A DNA stretch of 64,000 nt from Bryobacterales bacterium (GTDB lineage: Bacteria; Acidobacteriota; Terriglobia; Bryobacterales; Bryobacteraceae). Below the pieces are notes generated by a model, which was not told where the DNA came from, made no database searches, and saw nothing but the letters and a program-made list of their open reading frames with translations. Position 1 is the stretch's first letter. Every line of letters starts with the position of its first letter. Shown piece after piece: positions 33,667 to 43,500 of the stretch. The position numbers and the translations under genes are program-made. Where the stretch lies: NCBI GenBank assembly GCA_016713735.1, contig JADJOP010000011.1, positions 62,001-126,000 of the forward strand, given 5' to 3'.

Positions 33667-35390
33667 TCGTTTTTGGGTGTGGCTACGGCGTGCAGGAAGT
33701 CAAAGTCGCAGCCTTCGTGCGCCTGGGTCACATGCTCAAGAAACATCTTGCCGTAGCCGCGATCATAATGCGGCTTGGGAGGCACGAATGCGGCCAGGCG
33801 CCGGTCGATCTCCTCTTGCGGCAGGTTCACATCGATGCGCCGTTGCGAGGCCGAGAGCACAATCTCATCGCCCGTTTGCACCGCCGCCAGCGGCCCGCCC
33901 ACGGCCGACTCCGGCGAGATGTGCAGCACCACCGTGCCAAAACTCGTCCCCGACATGCGCGCGTCCGAGATGCGCACCATGTCCATCACGCCGCGCTGCA
34001 GCAGCCGCTTCGGCATGGGAATGTGGCCCCACTCCGGGAACCCCGGCCCTCCCAGCGGACCGCCGTTCTTGAGCACGATCACCGTGTTCTCATCCACCGG
34101 CAAATCGTCGCGCTCCAACTCGAGGATCATCGCATGGTGATCGTCAAACACCAGCGCCGGACCGCGATGCTCCAACAGTTGCGGCGACGCCGCCGTGTGC
34201 TTGATCACCGCGCCGTTCGGCGCAAGGTTGCCATACAGGATCAGCGTGCCGCCTTCGGCGTGCAGCGGAGCTTCGCGCGTGCGGATCACGTCGCGGTTGT
34301 GGCACGGCGCGGCGGCGACATTCTCCGCGATCGACTTGCCCGACACCGTGATCGCCTCGCCGTGCAGCAGCGGCAGAACTTCGCGCATCACCGCCGGCAG
34401 CCCGCCGGCGTAGAAGAACTCCTCCATCAGATACTCACCCGACGGCTTCACATTCACCAGGTAGGGCGTGCGCGCCGAAATGCGATGGAAATCATCGAGC
34501 GTGAGCGGCAGGCCCAACCGCCGCGCAATGGCCAGCAGATGCACCACGGCGTTGGTCGAGCCGCCAATGGCCATATCGACGGTGATGGCATTCTCCATCG
34601 CCTCGCGCGTCATGATCTGCGACGGCTTCAGATCCTCCCACACCATCTCCACGATGCGCCGGCCTGACTCCTCGGCAATCGCCTTGCGGCGCGAATCAGG
34701 CGCCGGAATGGACGCGCATCCGGGCAGCGTCATGCCCAGCGCCTCGGCAATCGAGGTCATCGTCGAAGCCGTGCCCATCACCATGCAGTGGCCATGGCTG
34801 CGCGCCATGCAGCCTTCAAACTCATTCAGCTCCTCGTCGCTCAGCGAGCCCGAGCGGTAGAGGTCAAACATCTTGCGGCCGTCGGTGCCGGAGCCCTTCC
34901 ATTCGCCGCGGTAATTGCCGCTCAGCATTGGACCGCCGGTGACGAAGATTGACGGGATGTCTGCGCTGGCCGCGCCCATCAATTGCGCCGGAGTGGTCTT
35001 ATCGCAGCCGCACAGCAGCACCACGCCATCAATCGGGTTGCAGCGGATCGACTCCTCCACGTCCATCGCCATCAGGTTGCGCAGCAGCATCGCCGTGGGC
35101 CGGATGAACACCTCACCCAGCGAAATGGTGGGAAACTCCAGCGGCACGCCCCCCGCCGCCCACACCCCGCGCTTGACCGCCTCGGCCAGCTCGCGCAGAT
35201 GGATGTTGCAGTGGTTCAGCTCGCTCCACGAATTGCAGATGCCGATCAGCGGTTTGCCGTGGAATGCGCCGCGCGTGAGCCCCTCGCTGCGCATGTAGGC
35301 GCGCCGCGCGAAGTTGTAATATTCGGGCCCCTCATACCAGGTTTCGCTGCGCAGCGTCCGGCGGGGTTTGTCAGAGGAAGACATCCCCAT
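33663..35390 (-). CDS. IlvD/Edd-family sugar-acid dehydratase (arabinonate/xylonate-dehydratase-like)
   Basis: 575 residues. Cluster ligands of the family are visible: C61 (ELNHCNIHLRE), C129 with the following lysine (LLCGCDKTTPAQ) and C202 (SHGHCMVMGTASTM). The C-terminal catalytic serine region is RMSGTSFGTVVLHISPE. The length and PYLVNVKPSGEYLMEEFFYA favour aldonate dehydratases (L-arabinonate, D-xylonate, L-fuconate) over biosynthetic IlvD. It would convert an aldonic acid to its 2-keto-3-deoxy form, the kind of substrate the HpcH/HpaI aldolase at 15.3 kb could cleave. Start at 35390; M3 at 35384 is also possible. Confidence 0.88.
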   Translation of the reverse strand: MGMSSSDKPRRTLRSETWYEGPEYYNFARRAYMRSEGLTRGAFHGKPLIGICNSWSELNHCNIHLRELAEAVKRGVWAAGGVPLEFPTISLGEVFIRPTAMLLRNLMAMDVEESIRCNPIDGVVLLCGCDKTTPAQLMGAASADIPSIFVTGGPMLSGNYRGEWKGSGTDGRKMFDLYRSGSLSDEELNEFEGCMARSHGHCMVMGTASTMTSIAEALGMTLPGCASIPAPDSRRKAIAEESGRRIVEMVWEDLKPSQIMTREAMENAITVDMAIGGSTNAVVHLLAIARRLGLPLTLDDFHRISARTPYLVNVKPSGEYLMEEFFYAGGLPAVMREVLPLLHGEAITVSGKSIAENVAAAPCHNRDVIRTREAPLHAEGGTLILYGNLAPNGAVIKHTAASPQLLEHRGPALVFDDHHAMILELERDDLPVDENTVIVLKNGGPLGGPGFPEWGHIPMPKRLLQRGVMDMVRISDARMSGTSFGTVVLHISPESAVGGPLAAVQTGDEIVLSASQRRIDVNLPQEEIDRRLAAFVPPKPHYDRGYGKMFLEHVTQAHEGCDFDFLHAVATPKNE

Positions 35391-35447
35391 TAGACTGACA
35401 CATTCCGCACGTCGCCGGTCCGGCCCGCGCCCGCTGTCGACCGCCCG

Positions 35448-38119
35448 CTAAACGGTGGCCGCTTCGCGGTCGATGGTGGTCCAGCGGTGGAGCACGGTGC
35501 GCAGTTCGTCCAGCGTGGCCGGCTTGCAGAGAAAGTCGTTCATCCCCGCCTCCAGGCAGCGCTCACGGTGGCTGGCCGCATCGCTCGCCGTCATCGCGAT
35601 GATGGGCAGGGCGCGGTCCACACCGGCCAGCTCGCGGATCGTGCGCGTGGCGGCGCAACCATCCAGCTCCGGCATCATCATGTCCATCAGCACGGCGGCA
35701 AAGCGGCCGCCCTGAACCGCCTGCACCGCCTCGCGCCCGCCCCCGGCGACCACGGCCTCATAGCCCAGCTTTTCCAACAGCCGCTGGCCCACGCGCCTCC
35801 CGATCGGATCGTCGTCCACCAGCAACACCCGCTTGCCGCTCTCCCCGCGCGTGGCCTCATGCAACTGATGCAGCGAGTGCGTCACGGCGTGCGCCGGCCG
35901 CGCCTCGCGCGCCTGCAGTCGCGCCAGGCAAGCCCGCAGGGCGCGCTCCTCCACCGGCTTGGGCAGCGTCGCCGAGATGCCCACAAAGGTCGGTTCGGCG
36001 CAATAGGCGCGCTGGCTGTACGGCACCAGCAGCACGATGCCCGGACGGCCGCAGCCGGGGTCCTCGATCACCCCATCGGCCAGCGCGATGCCCGGCGACC
36101 CGGGCAGTTCGCTGTCCACCAGCAGCACATCGAACCGCTCTCCCAGCAACTCCGCCTGGCGCAACATGGCGAGCGCCTGCGGGCCGTCGCTCGCCGTCAC
36201 CGCCTGCATCCCCCAATGGCCCATCATCTCGGCTATCGCGCCGCGCACCGAAACGCCATCATGCACAATCAGGCAGCGCTGCCCGGCCAGCACCGCCGCC
36301 GGTTCCAGATCAGTCGCGGCCGCGCCGCGCGCCAACGACACCTGGAACCAGAACAACGAGCCCTGGCCCGGTTCGCTTTCCACCCCCATCTGCCCTCCCA
36401 TGCGCTCCACCAGCCGCTTCGAGATGGCCAGACTCATGCCTCCGCCTGAGCCGCCCCGCTCCCGCGCTCCGTCCCGCGGCCCAACGCTTGCCTGCTCCCT
36501 CGCACCCAGTCCGCGCGCAAATGGATCAAACAACACCGGCATGACCTCCGGCGGAATGCCCGCCCCGCAATCCTCCACCTGCACGCGCAACATCACCTCC
36601 TGCGCGTTGCCCTGCACAGCGTTGATCGTCAGCGACACCGTCCCTGAGTCGCTCATGCGGATCGCGTTGTGCACCAGGTGGCTCATCACCTGCCGCAGCC
36701 TGCCGCCGTCGCCCACAAGCGCATCCGGCACATCGCGCTTCACCAGCGTCGCCAGCTCCAGCCCCTTCTCTTCGGCGCGCGCGGCGTGGCGGTGAAGCAG
36801 GTCGGCCACCAGCGCGCGCAGGCTGAACTCCTTCCGGTCGAACTTCACTTCCCCGGCGTCGATCCGCGAGTAATCCAGGATCTCGTCAATCGTCTCCAGC
36901 AGCCTCCCTGCCGCCTTCTTCACCGATTCGGCAAACTCCCGCTGCTGCAGGCTCAGGTCGCTGTCCAGCAGCATCTGTGCCATCGAGGCCACACCCTTCA
37001 TCGGAGCGCGAAACTCCGAGCTCAGGTTCACCAGGAAGTGCAGCTTCCGCCCCGCCCCCTGCAGCGCCTGGTCGCGCGCCCGCGCCAGTTCAAACGACTG
37101 CTCCAACAGTTGGTAGGCCTGCTGCTCGGATTGCGTCCTCGCCTCCTCCAACTCCCGCATCTGCGCCGCCAGCGCATTCTCCGCCTTCTTCCGCGCCGTG
37201 ATGTCGATCAGCGACCCCTCAAACCACAGCAGCGCCCCGTCGCCCCCCGCACCGCGCGCGCGTTTTCCAGCACCACCAGTTGCGTGCCGTCGCGCCGCTT
37301 CAGCGACAGCTCCACCTCCCGCAAATAGCCCTCGCGCTCCAACTGCGCCGTCAACTCGCGCCGCTGCGCCGGGTCGCAGTAGAGGTCCGCGCCCACGTTC
37401 ACCCGCCGCAGTTCGTCCTCATTCCCAAACCCCAGCATCCCCACCAGCGCCGAGTTGGCCCGCAGAATCACGCCCTCCGCCGACGTCTGATACACCCCTT
37501 CGGCCACATGTTCAAACAGCTCGCGGTAGCGCTTCTCCGATTCGCGCAGCCCCTGCTCAGCCAGTTGCCGCTGCTGCAACTCCCGCCGGTAGGTCCGGTT
37601 CAACAGCAACGCCAGCGCCGCCAGCACAATCGCCAGCAGGCATAGCGCCACCGGCTCCGCCCGGTGCGACAGAGCCCCCGATGCGGCCTTGCCCGCACGC
37701 TCCTCGGCCAACCTGGTGAGCGCATCAATCTGCCGCAGCGCCGGCGCCAACCGCTGCCACGCGTTCCGCGACGTCCCCGCCGGATCGCCCTCCACCGCCG
37801 CCAGCCACCCCGTCACATCCGCCCGCAGCCTCGACCGCTGCCCCGCCTCAAAGCACGACGGCGGCAGGCTCTCCAACGCCCGCCTCACCGCCTGCCCCGC
37901 CGCCCGACCCCCACCGCTTTCCCCTCTCTCCAGCGCCTCCTGCTGCTCCCACAGCCGCCCGTTCAGCGTCCGCAATCCAGCCTCACACCCCGCCCATTCC
38001 GCCGTCGCCCGCCGCCCCATCTCCATCGACACCACCAGCGAGACACCCACCGCCAGGCAAGCCGCCAGAGTCGGCACCGTTAAAACCGGCCAGATACGCG
38101 ACTGTAAATGCAGCCTCAT
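35448..38119 (-). CDS. Hybrid sensor histidine kinase-like protein (PAS-HisKA-HATPase-REC-REC), frameshifted and lacking the usual H-box histidine
   Basis: Two frames join at a run of six C (37243-37248). One added base gives VRGGDGALLWFEGSLIDIT and an 890-residue protein. Order: a membrane segment near the N-terminus, a periplasmic region, a second membrane segment, PAS (~200-300), a coiled linker, HisKA, HATPase (LRQVMSHLVHNAI, VEDCGAGIPPEV, GGSGGGMSLAISKRL), then two receivers. The H-box reads LVNLSSEFRAPMKG, so serine sits where histidine normally is (SHEFR), near residue 368. Receiver 1 is divergent but keeps DSELPG; receiver 2 is canonical (LLVDDDPIGR, MDMMMPELDG, IAMTAS, LCKPA). It may act without autophosphorylation or as a phosphorelay partner. 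Confidence 0.82.
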
Positions 38120-38176
38120 GCGTCACCGCTCAGCCCCACTACCACATGGTGGTGCCGGGCAGTATTCCTTCCCCCA

Positions 38177-39022
38177 TCAATCGGAGGGAATAGGGGAAAA
38201 CTTGAGGGTGAATCTGAGACTGTTCAATTGCTTACAGACACGCCGCCATGGGTCAACCCCAACCTGCGGATGCCCGTCGCACGGCCCGTGGCGTCGTCGA
38301 CGTCCACCAACACGGCGCGCAACTCCACCCCCGCGAGCCGCCTCCATGCGCACGGGCAGTCCGGTGAGGAACTTGCGCAGGACAACCTCTTTGTCCACCC
38401 CGATGATCGAGTCGTAAGGGCCAGTCATCCCGCAGTCGGTCTGGTAGGCCGTCCCCCCGGCCAGAATGCGGCTGTCGGCGGTGGGAATGTGCGTGTGCGT
38501 GCCGACCACCGCCGACACGCGGCCATCCAGATACCACCCCAGGGCCACCTTCTCGCTCGTCACCTCGGCGTGGAAATCGACGAACCGGACCTTGACCGTA
38601 GGCGGCAGCTCGGCCAGCAGCCGGTCAGCCGTGCGAAACGGGCAATCGATGGGCGTCATGTAGGTGCGCCCCTGGAGGTTCACCACGGCGCAGGCCGCCC
38701 CGTTCCGCGCCGTGGCGATCACATAGCCCTTACCCGGCAGGTCGCCGGGGTAGTTGGCCGGGCGGATCAGCCGCGGCGTGCGGCCCATGTAGTCGTAGAT
38801 GTCGCGCTTGTCCCAGATGTGGTTGCCGCCCGTGAGCACGTCGATGCCGAGCCCGAACAGGTCGTCGGCGATCTGCGGCGTCACCCCGAAGCCGCCGGCA
38901 GCGTTTTCGCAGTTGGCGATGGCCAGGTCCACCGCATGTTCGCGCACAATCGGCTGGAAAAGCTCGGCCACGATGCCGCGGCCGGCCGAGCCGAAAATAT
39001 CGCCAATGAAGAGAATTCTCAT
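38177..39022 (-). CDS. YmdB-type metallophosphoesterase (TIGR00282), C-terminus altered by a frameshift
   Basis: The N-terminal 235 residues are a complete YmdB-like phosphodiesterase: MRILFIGDIFGSAGR, IANCENAAGGFGVTP, TGGNHIWDKRDIYDYM, RFVDFHAEVTSEK, VVGTHTHIPTADSRIL and YQTDCGMTGPYDSIIGVDK. Relatives hydrolyse 2',3'- or 3',5'-cyclic nucleotides. After PVRMEAARGG the open frame becomes arginine-rich nonsense. Dropping one base at the C run 38328-38332 gives GVELRAVLVDVDDATGRATG and a stop at 38224, i.e. 265 residues, the usual family length. The corrected end is therefore probably 38224. Confidence 0.87.
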   Translation of the reverse strand: MRILFIGDIFGSAGRGIVAELFQPIVREHAVDLAIANCENAAGGFGVTPQIADDLFGLGIDVLTGGNHIWDKRDIYDYMGRTPRLIRPANYPGDLPGKGYVIATARNGAACAVVNLQGRTYMTPIDCPFRTADRLLAELPPTVKVRFVDFHAEVTSEKVALGWYLDGRVSAVVGTHTHIPTADSRILAGGTAYQTDCGMTGPYDSIIGVDKEVVLRKFLTGLPVRMEAARGGGVARRVGGRRRRHGPCDGHPQVGVDPWRRVCKQLNSLRFTLKFSPIPSD

Positions 39023-39041
39023 CCGCTACGCTGCCTGCCGC

Positions 39042-39686
39042 TCACGCCCCGCGCAGGCATTCGGCGATCTCCTTCTCGGTGATGGCGCCCTCTTTGATCA
39101 CCTTCCAGATCGGCTCCGTGATGTCGACCGTAGTGCCCGGCACACCCACGCAGGGGCCCCCGTCCAACACCAGGTGCAGGTGGCCGTCCATCTGCCCGAA
39201 CACCTCGATGCCAAGCGCGCACGTCGGCTGGCCGCTCAGGTTGGCGCTGGTGGAAATCAGCGGCTGGCCAAGAGCTTCCAGCAGCAGCCGCGCCGTCTTG
39301 GCCCTGGCCTGGCGCAGCGCCAGCCGCCCCGTGTTGCCGGTAACCTTCAGCGGCACATTGGCCGAGGCGGGCACGATGATCGTCAGCGGTCCCGGCCAGA
39401 AGTGGCGCGCCAGCAGGGAGAAGCGCTTCGTGATCTCCGCCGCCAGGTCTTCGGCCATCACCATGTCGTCAATCAGCAGGGGCAGAGAACGGTGGACCTC
39501 CCGCTTCTTGGCCTTGAACACCTGCCCCACCGCGTGCAAGTTGTACGGGTCGGCCACCAACATGTACAACGCATCGGTGGGAATGGCCACAACGCCGCCC
39601 TTGCGGATGATCGCGGCCGCACGCGTAATCGCCTCCTGCGAGGGATTCTCCTGGTCGATCTCAATCAGGTCTGTGGGCGCTCTCAT
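39042..39686 (-). CDS. Sua5/YciO/YrdC-family threonylcarbamoyl-AMP synthase
   Basis: 214 residues from ATG 39686, which overlaps the mutM stop as ATGA. Key segments: GGVVAIPTDALYMLVAD, the KAKKREVHRSLPLL substrate loop, FWPGPLTIIVPAS, TGRLALRQARAK and LISTSANLSGQPTC. YrdC/Sua5 makes threonylcarbamoyl-adenylate for the t6A37 modification of tRNAs; the YciO subgroup lacks that assigned role, so the exact subfamily is open. It is translationally coupled to mutM, a pairing that has no obvious metabolic logic. Confidence 0.85.
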   Translation of the reverse strand: MRAPTDLIEIDQENPSQEAITRAAAIIRKGGVVAIPTDALYMLVADPYNLHAVGQVFKAKKREVHRSLPLLIDDMVMAEDLAAEITKRFSLLARHFWPGPLTIIVPASANVPLKVTGNTGRLALRQARAKTARLLLEALGQPLISTSANLSGQPTCALGIEVFGQMDGHLHLVLDGGPCVGVPGTTVDITEPIWKVIKEGAITEKEIAECLRGA

Positions 39687-40477
39687 CGTTGGCAACCGGC
39701 GCAAAAGTATGTGGAGCGCCCTCCTTGGGGGAGGCGTCGAATCTCTTTACCGCACCGGGTACAAGGTTGGCCTTCCCGGCCGTAGACCTGACAGTCAAAC
39801 GATTCCCCCTCGGAGAACCGGCCCGGGACGCCGTAGGCGATCCATGCCGATTCTACCGCATCTTGCAGAACCGTAACAATTTCCTTGTGCAGCGCCGCCA
39901 GCCGCGGCCGCGAAAGCCGCCCCATCGCCTTGCGCGGATCAATGCGCGCCCGGAACAGCGCCTCGGCCACATAGATGTTTCCCAGCCCGGCCACCTTGCG
40001 CTGGTCCATCAGAAACAGCTTCGCCGGCTGCCGCGAACCCCGCGCCATAGCCGCAAAGGCCTCCGCTGAAAACTCCGCGCCGAGCGGCTCCGGGCCCAGC
40101 GAGGCCGCCAGTTCGTTGTCCAACTCCTGCGTTCCGCGCAGCGTCATCCGCCCCAGCGCCCGCGAGTCTTCAAACACGATGCCTGTGCCGCCCTGCAGCG
40201 CAATCACCACCCGCGCCCGTTCGGTATGCAGCCGCGCGTCGGGAATCGCGAACAGGTTGCCCGTCATGCGCAGGTGCGTGTGCAGCGTCAGCCCTCCGGA
40301 GAGGCGGATGAGGATGTGCTTGGCCCGCCGCTCCACCGCCAAAATGCGCCTCCCCGGCAGCGCCTCCACCAGCTCCGCCGGGGCGCATCGGAACACCTTC
40401 GCGTGTTGAATGCGCGCGCCCGTGATGCGATCACGCAGGCGGCGCACCACCGCTTCCACTTCCGGTAACTCAGGCAC
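39683..40477 (-). CDS. mutM: Formamidopyrimidine-DNA glycosylase
   Basis: 264 residues beginning MPELPEVEAVVRRL; P2 and E3 are the catalytic proline and glutamate after removal of Met. HTHLRMTGNL is the lesion-recognition loop segment, GLGNIYVAEALFRARIDP the helix-two-turn-helix, and the C-terminus has the CxxC-x16-CxxC zinc finger (CTRCGKEI...YFCAGC). The enzyme excises 8-oxoguanine and nicks the strand. It overlaps the downstream YrdC gene by 4 bp. Confidence 0.95.
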   Translation of the reverse strand: MPELPEVEAVVRRLRDRITGARIQHAKVFRCAPAELVEALPGRRILAVERRAKHILIRLSGGLTLHTHLRMTGNLFAIPDARLHTERARVVIALQGGTGIVFEDSRALGRMTLRGTQELDNELAASLGPEPLGAEFSAEAFAAMARGSRQPAKLFLMDQRKVAGLGNIYVAEALFRARIDPRKAMGRLSRPRLAALHKEIVTVLQDAVESAWIAYGVPGRFSEGESFDCQVYGREGQPCTRCGKEIRRLPQGGRSTYFCAGCQR

Positions 40478-40552
40478 TCTCTCAATCTACCCCGCGCCCA
40501 GCGGCTGAGTGCGGCCGCCCATGGCATACTGAACGAACCAGAGAACGGCCCC

Positions 40553-41005
40553 TTGTATCCAAGCCTCTATGCCTGTGACCAGAACTGCCCTCAGTGCGGC
40601 GCGCGCCTGCGCATGTGGCTCGACACCTGCACCCTTTGTGGCAGGCGGCTCCACGCCGATTCCGCCCTTCGCAAATGGGGCGTCGCCTATCTCATCCTCG
40701 GCTTCGGACTCTGCGGCGTCATCTCCTACATCGCCTGGGTCGTGGCGCTCGTCATGAAACACAGCGGCGATCCCGGAGCTGCCATGCGCTTCAACGGCAC
40801 ACCGACGCAAGCCGTCATGATCTTCGGTGTCTTCGGCTTCGTTTTCCTGATCGGCCTCACGCTGCTCGCCGGCGGTGTGTTCCAGGTCGCCTACGGCCGC
40901 AAGAGCATGTACCTCACCAAGGTCGCGCTCTTCTGGTACACGGTGATCTGGGTGCTCTACGGCATCGCGGTCGCGGCGGACTGGGTCGAGTGGCTGTTAG
41001 AGTAG
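40553..41005 (+). CDS. Zinc-ribbon membrane protein, intact copy of a tandem triplet
   Basis: 150 residues from TTG 40553. The N-terminus has a CxxC...CxxC zinc ribbon (CPQCGARLRMWLDTCTLCGR). Three hydrophobic helices follow (WGVAYLILGFGLCGVISYIA, QAVMIFGVFGFVFLIGLTLL, FWYTVIWVLYGIAVAADW). The TTG is chosen because it places the ribbon as in the next two copies (41.0 and 41.6 kb), which have the same order of elements. The function is unknown; presumably an inner-membrane protein with a cytoplasmic metal knuckle. Confidence 0.65.
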   Translation: MYPSLYACDQNCPQCGARLRMWLDTCTLCGRRLHADSALRKWGVAYLILGFGLCGVISYIAWVVALVMKHSGDPGAAMRFNGTPTQAVMIFGVFGFVFLIGLTLLAGGVFQVAYGRKSMYLTKVALFWYTVIWVLYGIAVAADWVEWLLE

Positions 41006-41026
41006 TGTTCCCTCATCGCTTGTCCC

Positions 41027-41517
41027 ATGCTCCGCGATCTCCTAGCCGATCAAGCCACCTGCCCCGCCTGTGGAAACCGATTCCGCCGCGGACTCGACAC
41101 CTGCCCCCGATGCACCCAACGCGTTCGCCCCTCGGCCACCCGTGCGCGATGGGGCCTGGCGCTTCTCCTGGTGGGCAACCTGATGTGGCGCCGGCGATTG
41201 CCTTCTTTCCTGGCCGGGCCGGCTCCGTCTTCCCCACCTGGGGCCGGTTCCGCGCCGCCACGCGCTGGAAGGCTGTCACGCTGCTCGGGCCTCTCCCTGC
41301 GTGGCAGCGCCATGGTTGTCGCGCGGGCGGGCCAGTTGGCGCTCGTCCTGCTCACCATCGGCGGCTGATCCTGGCTCGGCGGCACGCGCTGCCGGATGAG
41401 CGCGCCGACAGCGCGCCGTCGGCCCGCGTGCCAATTCTCCTCTTTGCCGACTGCCTCTTCTGGACGGTGTATACCATGCTGTTCGCCAGCGGCTGGCTGG
41501 AGTTCTTCATCCTCTAA
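41027..41517 (+). pseudogene. Degenerate second copy of the zinc-ribbon membrane protein
   Basis: ATG 41027 opens MLRDLLADQATCPACGNRFR and a second knuckle DTCPRCTQR, then WGLALLLVGN, matching the intact copy. After LMW the homologous text jumps to another frame (FPTWGRFRAATRWKAVTLLG), back again (SAMVVARAGQLALVLLTIG) and finally to a third stretch ending LFADCLFWTVYTMLFASGWL before a stop at 41517. At least three indels are needed to read it as one protein, and the as-sequenced frame stops at 41368. It is either a decaying duplicate or a region of poor sequence. Confidence 0.6.
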
Positions 41518-41592
41518 CCAAACTCGTTCACGCATCCCTGGCCGGAACGCCCGCCCATCGCCGCCGGCCTTGCATCACACTAAGTGTTCCCC

Positions 41593-42061
41593 ATGCTCCG
41601 CGCCCTCTTTGCTCGACAGGAAACCTGCCCCGCCTGCGGACACCAGTTCCGCTTCGGCCTCGATGCCTGCCCTGCTGGCGCACGAGGCCGCCGCCTCGCC
41701 CACCTACCGCGCCTGGGGCATTCTGTTCCTGATCACCGGCAACGCGCTCTGCCTGGTGATGACGTTTCTGTTCTGGAGCGCCGCGCGCATTATGTTCCAC
41801 ACTGGCCAGCCAGGGGCTACCGCCAGTTTCTCCGGCACGCGCGCCCAGGCTGTCATGGTGCTCGGCATCCTCGCCGCTGTCCTTGCGATCGGCCTCCTGA
41901 TGGTGGGCGGCGGGGCTTACGCTCTCGTTCGTGGCCGCGTCATGATGGCAGCGGCGGGCAAGGCCCGCCTTCTTCACTACCTGCTGGTCGCCGACTTAGT
42001 GTTGTGTCTGGTTCTCATCCTGTTCCACATGGTGGAACTGGCCGGGTTACTGGCGCAGTAA
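41593..42061 (+). CDS. Third zinc-ribbon membrane protein copy, broken after the first zinc knuckle
   Basis: ATG 41593 gives MLRALFARQETCPACGHQFR and FGLDACP, after which the frame changes. An in-frame ATG at 41660 then reads through RAWGILFLITGNALCLVMTF, RAQAVMVLGILAAVLAIGLL and LHYLLVADLVLCLVLIL to a stop at 42061. This reproduces the three-helix body of the first copy. The second half of the zinc ribbon is lost whichever indel is assumed. A product from 41660 (133 residues, no zinc ribbon) could still be made. Its 3' end is 5 bp from the convergent oxidoreductase. Confidence 0.55.
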
Positions 42062-42066
42062 GTGCC

Positions 42067-43428
42067 TCAAACGCCGAAGAACGTCTTGAAAAACGGGTTC
42101 AGCAACCGGTTCCCCGGATCAAACTCGGCCCGCTTGGCGGCCATGGTGTCGAGCCGCGCGCCGAGAGCTTTCACCGCCTGTGCCCGTGTGAATCCAAAGG
42201 TCTGATTGGGCAGCGGCGCACCCCCGCGCTCACTGCACCACACGTTGAAATCGTCCAGGAACTTCGTCCAGCCGGGGTTCGCCGTCGACACCGGGTCGAT
42301 CGTCATCACATTGCCGTCAAACGAATACGACAGGGTCGACATCTGATCCTTGGCAATGCGGTATCCCACATGCAGCATGTTCGTGCGATAGCCCTTCGTC
42401 TTGTAGTAACTCTTCACCCACTTCGTGTACGCCGGCAGAATCTTCGCGTACTCGCTCTCCGGGAACGCCCACAAGGAAAAGGTATAGCGGTTGTCGCCCG
42501 ACACCTCCGGGTAGCGGATCATCTGGTCCGGCGCGGCCGTGTTCTTGCTCTTGATCAGGTTCTCCAAATTCCATCGCCACGTGCCGCCAAAGACGTCGAT
42601 CAGCTTGTAGCGCGCCTTCTTGTCGGCAATGTCGCGCTCGGCCTGGAAGCAGGTCCGCGGCCCAAGGTCTGACCACAGGTAGTTCCGCAGCGGCCACACG
42701 TGCAACTCGCGCAGCCCCTTCGCCTTGGGGTTGTACTTGCGGAACTCGCACGTCACCTTCTCGTCGTAGAGAAACATGTAGTACATCATCGAGTAGCCGC
42801 GCGCCCACAGCTCCGGCAGCCGCGCGCAGTAATCCTTCACCGAAAACGTCTCGTGAAACACCTCCATCGGCTCCATCGCGCGGATGCGGAAGGTCGCCTC
42901 GGTCACCACGCCAAACGTGCCATAGCTGCAGCGCAGCATCTTCATCAACTCCGGATCGCTCTCCTCGCTCGCTTCCAGGATCTTGCCCGACGGCAACACC
43001 AGCTTCATCCGCGTGCAATACGAACTCACCTGCCCGAACTCGCCCGGCATCGAGCCATCCTTCGTCCCCGCGCACGCCGCCGAGCCCATCGAGAGGTTGC
43101 CAATCTCGGTATTCACAAAGAACTGTTTGCCCTGTTTGCGCAGCTCCTGCGCCACGTCGATGAGAATGGCCCCGGCCTCGACGGTCACAGTGTCCTCGGT
43201 GATCTCCAGGATGCGGTTCATCGCTTTCATGCGGATCATCGTCCCGCCATCAGCCGCCGCACACGCCGCCGTCGAATGGTTCGATCCGAACGCGCGTACC
43301 GGGGAAGGGAACTTCTCCGGATCCTTCAAAATCTTCTGAATGTCTTTGACCGATTTCGCCTCGGCCACCACCTTGGGCTTCGAAACGAGATCTCCGAACC
43401 AGTTGCTGACTTCTGTTGTTGTGGGCAT
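42067..43428 (-). CDS. FAD-linked oxidase (aldonolactone oxidase-like)
   Basis: 453 residues. The VAO/PCMH-type FAD-binding domain is clear: VVAEAKSVKDIQKILKD, SPVRAFGSNHSTAACAA, VEAGAILIDVAQELRKQG, TEIGNLSMGSAACAGTKDGS and CSYGTFGVVTEATFRIR. The C-terminal RAEFDPGNRLLNPFF is the standard end of these enzymes. The family includes sugar-1,4-lactone oxidases and aldose oxidases, and the shape fits that group best, but the substrate is not readable. No signal peptide is present, so it is cytoplasmic. The gap to the next gene is 72 bp. Confidence 0.83.
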   Translation of the reverse strand: MPTTTEVSNWFGDLVSKPKVVAEAKSVKDIQKILKDPEKFPSPVRAFGSNHSTAACAAADGGTMIRMKAMNRILEITEDTVTVEAGAILIDVAQELRKQGKQFFVNTEIGNLSMGSAACAGTKDGSMPGEFGQVSSYCTRMKLVLPSGKILEASEESDPELMKMLRCSYGTFGVVTEATFRIRAMEPMEVFHETFSVKDYCARLPELWARGYSMMYYMFLYDEKVTCEFRKYNPKAKGLRELHVWPLRNYLWSDLGPRTCFQAERDIADKKARYKLIDVFGGTWRWNLENLIKSKNTAAPDQMIRYPEVSGDNRYTFSLWAFPESEYAKILPAYTKWVKSYYKTKGYRTNMLHVGYRIAKDQMSTLSYSFDGNVMTIDPVSTANPGWTKFLDDFNVWCSERGGAPLPNQTFGFTRAQAVKALGARLDTMAAKRAEFDPGNRLLNPFFKTFFGV

Positions 43429-43500
43429 TCCCGCGCCACCTCCGTTAGAAGGATTCTAATGCGCGGCCGCGGAAATGTCCCGCGAATTCTCACCCGGGGA

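Noticed and set aside
37208..38119. Treating the 303-residue N-terminal kinase part as an independent PAS sensor gene
   Set aside because: The text continues in the next frame exactly where the PAS domain should end (FEGSLIDITARKKAENAL), so one gene with an indel is simpler.
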